Positions 57,101 to 64,000 of a DNA stretch of 64,000 nucleotides are shown here, piece after piece (positions within the stretch are counted from its first letter, which is position 1; every line of letters starts with the position of its first letter). The stretch spans positions 21,219,001 through 21,283,000 of the forward strand of contig NC_065573.1 of the NCBI RefSeq assembly GCF_937616625.2, written 5' to 3'. A program made the position numbers and the translations under genes. Below the pieces are notes generated by a model that saw nothing but the letters and a program-made list of their open reading frames with translations, did not search any database and was not told the DNA's origin. This stretch comes from Mercurialis annua (taxonomy: Eukaryota; Streptophyta; Magnoliopsida; Malpighiales; Euphorbiaceae).

Positions 57101-57661
57101 CTGCTACTATATTTTTCTCAAGTAAACTAATTTGCACATTCTGCATCAGAACCAAAAACGAAAGGGAAATGCCATGTCACGTCTGTTCATGTATGCATCA
57201 TCACTGCCGGAGGCGTGCAGCACAAATAAGATCATAGTATAGGATTTAGGGGTGTATATCGGTTCAAACCTAACTGTTTTTTTTTTCTTTTCGAAATTGA
57301 ACCGAACCAATTTTATAAGAAATTTAAATATTTCAAATTCAACCGAACCACTGGTTCAGTTTGTACCAAAATTGAACTGAAATTGTTATATCCCCCAAAC
57401 CGAACCGAAAATCAAATTTTTTTATAATTTAAAATCAAACCGAATTAAATTTGATGTTCTGGATCTCGATTAGGTTAATCGGTTTTGGTTCAGTGTTGTA
57501 TACCTCTAATAGCATTCAACCTTTTTATATATGTCTTGGATTATGGTTTTGCTTGACAGATATCCGAGACCTGGAGCTATCGTCCACTGAATGACACTAC
57601 AGATGCTGCTGCTCGGGTAATTGAGGCACTTGCAAGACGTGGATGGACAATAGAACGATGA
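54164..57661 (+). CDS. ELM1/DUF1022-family mitochondrial fission protein
   Basis: Eleven exons: 54164-54319, 54413-54539, 54669-54726, 55018-55114, 55666-55815, 55947-56073, 56357-56469, 56551-56614, 56694-56787, 56880-56988 and 57560-57661. They total 1,197 nt (398 aa), a little shorter than Arabidopsis ELM1 (about 427). Motifs along the protein: RAIVIGNGFAGAENQCVGLI near the N-terminus, NKWLHWLPVPVHKRVDF, LVVASGRDTVSVASSIRLL, QHPRSHLDRFDLVITPHHDY, IVNIGGPTRNC, GHLAWADAFVITADSVSMLS and KPVYVIGAERCTWKFADFQK. Family members lie on the mitochondrial surface and recruit dynamin-related DRP3A for division; the fold resembles glycosyltransferases, but activity is unknown. Exon 2 uses a weak donor (G|GTATTTT), forced because the frame otherwise stops. 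Introns 4 and 10 carry MITEs. It may be the paralogue of ELM1 rather than ELM1 itself. Confidence 0.9.
55305..55614. mobile_element. Mutator-like MITE in intron 4 of the ELM1-like gene, 310 bp
   Basis: Ends GACTTAAGT and ACTTAAGTC with long pairing arms, flanked by TGTCCTAAAG on both sides (55295-55304 and 55615-55624), a 10-bp target duplication. The arms contain the CAATTAACACATAAATTAA motif and its complement. No ORF. Confidence 0.92.
57247..57508. mobile_element. hAT-type MITE in intron 10 of the ELM1-like gene, 262 bp
   Basis: Starts TAGGGGTGTATATCGGTT and ends ACCTCTA, flanked by ATAGGATT (57239-57246) and ATAGCATT (57509-57516), an 8-bp duplication with one mismatch. The interior is rich in AACCGAACC. 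Imperfect ends and duplication point to an older insertion. Confidence 0.75.
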
Positions 57662-58766
57662 AGTTATTCTTCTTAGCAATAGACATGAGTCAAGCTTACC
57701 AAGTACGCAGAATTACTCCCAACCTTGCACCGTCTTCTTTTAGATTTTGATAATTGCAGAAAGCAGTTAAAGTTTCAAACTGACAAGTTCATCTGCCGAC
57801 AAATTGTGAAATCTCTCGCTGTTGAGAAATCATAGCATATAATGTTATATAAACCCATTGATAATACTACTTATTTGAAGATCTCTATGCTAAAACAGCA
57901 TGAGAGAGAAGCTGTATGTAGAAAAAGATGAAACTGAATTTGTTGTATCACATTTATGAGATAAATAGGATATCTTTTTTTTTTGAATAAATTGGAATTT
58001 GTTTGTTTTGCTAATGAAAGATGGGAAGTGATGGGGGAAAATGATCAACTTTATCACTTAAAGTTCTACCTTTCAGATATAATGGTGGCAAAAATAATAA
58101 TCTTAAACCAGCACATTATTATGTGATAATTAATGAATGGTTAAGATTAATAAACTCATAAAAAGGAAAAAAAAGTAGACACGTTAATATTTCATACATA
58201 TCAAGTATTTTTGTTTTTTGTTTTTATACCTCATCTTTCTCTGTAAATCACACATAATTCTATATTAAAAAAAATTAGTAATTGTTTTTAATAGAAAATG
58301 AATTAAAGATTGTTGCTGGAATTTGTATACTTTTCGAGATAAATTAAAAATAAAAAATGTGTATTATTATAAAATTATACTAAAATATAAATTAAAGTGT
58401 CCAAATGCTTTCAGTTTAATTACTATTAGTTCATAGAGACAACTCGATTCAAGTATTAACAATATACTTTTTTATGTAGTGGAATAGAGTTGTTAGTATT
58501 ATTTGGTTAATTTCGTACTAACCAATCTGCTACCATCTTCACCACCTTTCTACTTGCTTTGCAATAAAAGCTTTGAAATAAGTATTATACAGATTTTACT
58601 AAAATGATGGAGATGGTTAGCAACTCCTTTGAACTATCTAATTTTCTATTTAAGCTTCATTCCTTCTACAGCATTCATCATCATAAGCTTTGATTCTGCA
58701 ATTTTCATAAACTAATTAAGCTCTTCATTAATCCTTTACTTGTTTCAATCTTTTTAATCAGCTAAA
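57662..58766. other. Spacer: ELM1-like 3'UTR and CASP promoter
   Basis: AT-rich, with no further gene seen. A TATA-like CTATTTAAG near 58647 precedes the CASP start by about 120 bases. Confidence 0.6.
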
Positions 58767-60450
58767 ATGATGAAGAACGAGTCAACTGCGATCGATGTGC
58801 CAGAATCCAGCTCTGTTGCGAAAGGTAAAGCGCCTTTCATGGCGAATCTCAGAGATGAAAAAGGCGGATACAAGAAAGGGATTGCAATGTTTGATTTTTT
58901 TCTGAGGCTAGGTGCTATAGCTGCTGCTCTTGGTGCTGCTTCTACCATGGGAATTAGTGATGAAACCCTTCCTTTCTTCACTCAGTTCTTCCAGTTCAAT
59001 GCTAGTTATGATAGTTTTCCTACATTTCAGTACGTCCTCTCTGCTTTATTATCAGATTTTCATTCACTTTTGACTTGCTGCATTATAAATTTATACGTAC
59101 CGATTTAAACTTTTACTCTTATGTTTCAATTATATAAAAAAATTAATTGCATATCAGACTATGGTATCTCTTCATTTTTTGATATGATTGGTCATCATGT
59201 CAGTCGTTATTCTGACGTGATGCCTTGTGTAGATAGCAGTTTTTGTTTAAATATGCTTGCTACCAATTGCCACGTTAACTTATTTTGATATTGTAACTTG
59301 AATAAAAAGTAAATTTTTAGTACACGAATGTTTAAAGTTTTAATATCAAATTGAAATAAAAAATAAAAAATCTGATACTGCTTAGGTTTTTAATCCACTT
59401 TAGTGCAGAGGAGGAACTTTCCGTAACTTGATCATTGAATTACCAACTCAATTGCAGCTCATTTTTAGCATATTACCATAAATTCTAATATAGAAATAAC
59501 TTGCAATGCAGGTTTTTCGTGATTGCAATGGCAATGGTTGCTGGATACCTAGTTCTATCACTGCCCTTTTCTATAGTATCCATCGTTCGTCCTCATGCAG
59601 CGGGACCAAGGATCCTACTCTTCATTTTCGACACTGTGAGTAAACCCCACTCCATGATTTACATATCAATCCAACTAACCAAACCCTTTCAGTAGCAAGA
59701 CCAGTTTATAGATATATCATACAAAATCCGACTGAATTATATTAATAACGACTGAATTTTTAGAAAATAATTATTCTATTAGTTAAATTCATTTATTGAT
59801 ATGGATTTCGGTTCTCAGTAAGCTAAATAATTGGTAGCCTGATGACAATATAACTAAAAGACCGAGTGGTACCAAATGTTTATTTTATGTTTCAATTTGA
59901 TATCAAAAGTTCAACTCATACTAAAATTTTAATTGATATTAAAATATATAAAAATATATATATATATTTTAAGCTATTGTATCTCATCATTTTCGATATG
60001 ATATCGCGACCAAGCGAAGTATAAATTTAGAATATGTGTCATGTCCGTCACTCTATCAGTTGTCATCCAACATGACACCTTACATAGAGTATATTTGTAA
60101 AATATGCAAATAATGATTGCTACTTCAACTTATTTTAATTTATTACATTAGAAATATTTCCACACTGATTCCGAGTCGATTATCATTTGATAGTATTCCA
60201 ACATGATCAGAGCTGTTCTCGATTTCTTTCTCAGGTGGCACTTACTCTAAGCACTGCCGCTGGTGCGGCGGCTGCAGACGTAGTCTACTTGGCTCACAAT
60301 GGAAACCAAACCACCAACTGGCTGGCTATCTGTCTACAATTTGGTGACTTCTGCAGGCAAGTCAGTGGCTCAGTGGTCGCATCATTTGCTTCGGTTGTTC
60401 TTCTGATGGTGTTGGTCGTCATGTCTGGTCTGAGTCTACGAAGACTTTAA
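58767..60450 (+). CDS. Casparian strip membrane domain protein (CASP)
   Basis: Three exons, 58767-59029, 59512-59635 and 60235-60450, 603 nt (200 aa), the usual CASP length and exon count. Four membrane spans at about residues 41-61, 89-110, 122-146 and 173-195. The first extracellular loop holds the true-CASP signature ([20 protein letters not shown]). The third span starts with RILLFIFDT, including the conserved R and D. The second loop has [20 protein letters not shown] with two cysteines (162 and 169). CASPs form the plasma-membrane scaffold under the Casparian strip in root endodermis and recruit the lignin-polymerising enzymes. Two tandem ATGs open the frame; the first is used here. No defect is seen. 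The loop-1 signature argues for a genuine CASP rather than a CASPL. Confidence 0.93.
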
Positions 60451-60899
60451 GATTGTTCCGGCTACGGTGTCTTAAAAAGAGTTTGGCTCTGTTCTCTGAG
60501 TATCGGTCTTTGTTAATTTGGTTTACAATTTTTATGTGGTTTTTATGTATGTGAAAAATGAAGGGTAGAATTTCATTTGTGATTTTTTTAAAGTTTGTAG
60601 CAATCTAGTGCTCCAGATTGAATTTTTATGTAAGATAAAAGAAAATCTGTATAAGCATATGTGTGGAAATTAATATATATTTACTTGCATTTTTTTAACT
60701 TTTGTATGGGTTTGTTATAATTGAAAAAATTAAATGAATTAGCCAAAATTGTATGGAATTGAATTATGATGCAACTTTCTATTGGAACAATTTTTGCAAG
60801 ATGAACTTGCGCCCTAATTGAAAAAAAATGAAGTAAATTTGTTGTACTTAGATATCAATTTATGCGATAAATTTGTACATAATGAGTAATTATAATATG

Positions 60900-61443
60900 C
60901 AGGGACGAAGCTAGAATTTTTTTTTAGAGGGGCAAAAAAATTATAATTTTCATTTAAAAATTATCATAAAAAATAAAAAAATTTCTAATAAACTATAACT
61001 TAACTGGTATACGCGTTGTGCAGTAAATTGTTACATTGTGAGTTCAATTTCTCCCACAAGTGTTTCCGCATTTTTTATTATAAAAATATAAAATAAATTT
61101 AATTTTATCAATAAAAATAACTGAGTCTAATTCAGTATAAAAATATCAAATATTAGTCGCGAATTTCTACACTTCTTTTTATATATTAATAAGAATTAGA
61201 TTTAGTTAGGTATAAAAAATATTTTAATGACATAATTAATTTTTTAATTAAATAAATGATCAATTAAATTAAAGAAATTGTATTAGCTAGATTATATAAT
61301 GCATATGAGTTTTATAGTGGTGAAATTGTGTAGAAAAGTATTACTCTTCTAAATTTTCTATCACTAAACTAAATAAAATTTGGATAATTTGGATTTTTGG
61401 AGGGGCAAGTGCCACTGCACACCCCTCCTTATCTCCGTCCTTG
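60900..61443. mobile_element. hAT-type non-autonomous element, 544 bp
   Basis: Ends CAGGGACGAAGCTAG and, reversed, CAAGGACGGAGATAAGG, flanked by ATAATATG on both sides (60892-60899 and 61444-61451), an 8-bp duplication. The interior is AT-rich with no ORF. It lies about 450 bp past the CASP stop. Confidence 0.88.
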
Positions 61444-61557
61444 ATAATATGTCTCTAACTTTCCTCTATCTATGGATAAATAATAATAATAATAACAATA
61501 ATTGATAAATCACCAAACTGGATCTCATCTGCTAAATCTTCACAGACCAATAAATAG

Positions 61558-63310
61558 AGGTCAGGAGGAACTTCCGGTGGGGGTCACCGGACGTTCGCTC
61601 CGTCGCTCAAGTAAGTTTAAGTGAGGGAAAAAAGAAAAAGAGAAAGAGAAGAGAAATATTGGTGAAAAAAGAAAATTACCTAGGGTTTGCATATAAGGTC
61701 CCTTTTTTATAGTTAGAGCTCATGTGCAAACCTTGTCTTGCTGGCTGCTTCCCCTTCTTGTGGTCCTTGTTTTTTGTTATGCTAACATGGCAAGTTATTC
61801 TGCATTCAGCGAGGTTTGTTAGGTGCGTCAGGTGTAGGGAATATTTTTTTGTACTTGTGAGAGGATCTTCGGTAGTTCCAGAATCAGTTACATGTGAGTG
61901 TGGATCCTTGTGGTATCTCGGAGCTCGTGCTGAGAGTTTAGTTCCACCAAGCTTCGATGTTAGATATCGAAGCTCGGGTAATGCTTTATACTGCACGTCG
62001 TCCACTCTATCGCTCTTTGCCCGGTGACCCTCCAGGTCACATGGTCGATAAATTGGTCAAGCTACATCCGGAGGAAGTGTATACACAGGTTTTGGACCTT
62101 GAGCTTTGGGCGAGGTGCTACTGTGTTTATCATAGCCTGGTATCTTTTATGGACACCATATCAGTGAATTGGACACCATGTCGGTGAATTGCTTGACTTA
62201 GCGATACTCACTTTTGGCGAGGTTTCTTCTCCCCTACTTAGCGTTATCACTAGTTCCCCCCCAGTATGTCCGAGGTGGTTGTTATTCGCCGGACTGTAAA
62301 GTCACGTGGGTGTTGGTTGCTCAGATAAAGTTGTCCAATATTCAAGACAGGTCTGACATCTAGCCTTTTGTTAGGGGGGGGGGGTGAACTACTCTTGAGA
62401 TAAGGTCTTGGACTTGAAAGGACATGTCCTTTTGGTTGCCTTGTTGACAGTTGTTGTTGGGTTGTGCTAATGTGGCGATTGCTTCTCATCAGGGTCTCAG
62501 CCATGTGTCAGGTAATTATTGATGGTGCGTTATTCAAGGAGGCGTTTCAATGAGAGGAGAGAGAAAATTTAAGACGTGCGTCTTTTCATTTCCCCTCTTT
62601 TTTTTCAGTTATATATTCAGATTTCAAAAAACTTACACACTTTAAGCTTCTCGCAACATTTTCTACTCCCTTGTCAGCAGTTACTCTAAAAAACTCCCTT
62701 ATATTTCTCTAAAAAAATTTCTGGTTCTCTCATCTGACTCTTTGATTTTTCTTGCTTTCACTCAAAGTTTTCCAAACAGATTTCATCACTCTTCTCAGGT
62801 TATTCTTCGCCGTTTCATTAACAAGTAAGTATCACTTTTTGGTTATTTATTTCCCTGATCTCTGTGTGTATTTGTTTAGTTTTTGAGAATTTGCGTTATG
62901 TTCATATGCTCTGTAGTAGATTTTTAGGTTTTGTCATAGATTTTGAGTTTTTTTCTTATTGCTTAAAGGAAAAAATTCCAGATTTCTGGAAATTTCTCGT
63001 GAACATTCTCATGTCAGTTTATGTTACATGCTTTCTATGTTCGTCTTTGAATAAGACCTAGAGATTTTGTGTATCTGGAATGTGTTTTTTATTTAATGGA
63101 TGAATTCTGAAAATCTAGAATTTTATCTCGGTTCTTCGTCTAGAGAGTGGATTTCCATAAACCTGGAAATTCGTCTTAGAGTTCTTCATGTTCATGCTGT
63201 TCACCCCTCTAGATTCCCAATTGGATCTTTAAATTTGTTTTCCTGCGAATTTTTCTTGTTTTTTTTTACTGGAACATGTCGCATCTGAGCTTGTTTCCAG
63301 TCCCTTAGGT
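61558..63310 (+). mobile_element. Probable LTR/leader of a gypsy-type element at the right edge
   Basis: Base composition changes from AT-rich to mixed at about 61558. The stretch has GC-rich blocks (CCGGTGGGGGTCACCGGACG), a G-run (about 62371-62381) and a pyrimidine-rich leader before the ORF at 63311, with possible acceptors (CCTTAGGT) close to the ATG. No second LTR lies within the window, so the borders are guesses. ORFs at 61676-62504 are not recognised. Confidence 0.4.
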
Positions 63311-64000
63311 ATGTCGGGTGAACAGTCAGAGCACGAAGAGGGGAGGGGTTACGATGATGATGACCGCGAGGGGAAGGAATCTTCAGTCGAGATGGATATT
63401 GTTCGGCAGCTTCGAGCTGCTGCTCCTGTGGCCGAGGAGGTCGGGCCCTCTAATCCCCAACCTTCTCGGAAAGGAAAAGAGAAGGTCACTGCAGGGTCCG
63501 AGAAAGTTGCCGAAAAATCCGAGGACCGAGATATCATGGCATCGCGTTGCACCTAGGGGTTTCTGGACGCGATGTAGATAGCGTTTAGCATCCCGAAGGA
63601 GTACAAATTATCGCTGGTTCCAGAGGGAAAGAGGATAAATGATGTCCCGCCCGAGAATACCATTATGCTGACATTGGAGCACCTGCAATCCAAGATACGA
63701 TTCCTCATTGCCAAAGATGACAAGCTGCTGAGTAATTACTTCGAGCTGCCGCTATCTCAGATCCATCCCAACGGGGTTCGGCATTATTCTTATTTCTTGA
63801 AGCTCTGCCACCAGAACGGCGTGACACCGAGCATGAGGCTCTTTTACTACTTGTACTTGTTGTCTCTGAAGGACCGAAACCATTTTGCATATATTCAATT
63901 CCGAGGTGAGAGGAAATAAGTGCTTCCGGGGTTGGTTACCAGGGTTGTGGATTTGCTGAAGGAGTTCAAGGAGGACTACTTTCAGGTCACACACACAACC
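63311..64000 (+). pseudogene. Gypsy-type retroelement ORF (Transposase_28-like), broken and cut by the window end
   Basis: One frame continues from the ATG at 63311 to the window end with three in-frame stops: TAG 63554-63556, TAG near 63575 and TAA 63917-63919. The N-terminus is acidic and low in complexity (EQSEHEEGRGYDDDDREG). From about 63590 the text resembles the 'putative gypsy-type transposon' domain (IPKEYKLSLVPEGKR; FELPLSQIHPNGVRHYSYFL). All interruptions are nonsense changes, without frameshifts. It is probably the first ORF of an element continuing to the right. Function unknown. Confidence 0.6.

Overview
This window is nuclear DNA from a flowering plant, most likely a eudicot. 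The evidence is AT-rich intergenic DNA, multi-exon genes with GT-AG introns, three plant-type gene families read end to end (SPINDLY, ELM1-like, CASP), and Ty3/gypsy, Tat-type, TRIM, hAT, Mutator-like and Helitron-like elements. No prokaryotic, organellar or CRISPR features are present. All coordinates come from reading by eye; exon borders were chosen by GT/AG sites, reading phase and family resemblance.

Layout. 1-5.7 kb: AT-rich DNA with degenerate minisatellites, a 1.2-kb foldback element and a 503-bp Mutator-like MITE just upstream of the first gene. 5.75-17.1 kb (+): complete SPINDLY gene (933 aa, 17 coding exons plus a 5'UTR exon), with a Helitron-like insertion in one intron and a TRIM in another. 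18.28-20.13 kb (-): complete six-exon CYP18-2/PPIL1-type cyclophilin (164 aa), convergent with SPINDLY. 21.57-26.54 kb: a solo LTR with intact 5-bp target duplication, itself carrying a MITE, a 12-unit minisatellite and a second, minus-strand solo LTR. 27.13-27.72 kb: a hAT MITE.

27.74-53.32 kb is a retrotransposon nest. A Tat-like Ty3/gypsy element (LTRs 27743..37460 and 48519-48997) has its 5' LTR split by a 9.2-kb non-autonomous (LARD-like) Ty3 element whose two 2,597-bp LTRs look identical. The Tat element carries gag-protease, a pol broken by three stop codons, and an antisense, intron-containing gene with a plant mobile domain (PMD). Its 3' LTR runs directly into a second, apparently identical PBS-gag copy, which breaks off at 51531 and is fused to the 3' end of a LINE with a poly(A) tail.

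54.16-57.66 kb (+): 11-exon ELM1/DUF1022-type mitochondrial fission gene (398 aa) with two intronic MITEs. 58.77-60.45 kb (+): three-exon CASP (200 aa). 60.90-61.44 kb: hAT element. The right edge holds the start of another gypsy-type element with a broken ORF that runs towards the window end.

The host genes (nuclear/cytosolic sugar transferase, spliceosomal cyclophilin, mitochondrial fission factor, endodermal membrane scaffold) show no sign of a shared pathway. The most unusual material is the retrotransposon cluster: a PMD gene carried antisense inside a Tat element, an LTR-gag tandem, a gag-LINE chimera, and an LTR with ten spaced 16-bp palindromes.
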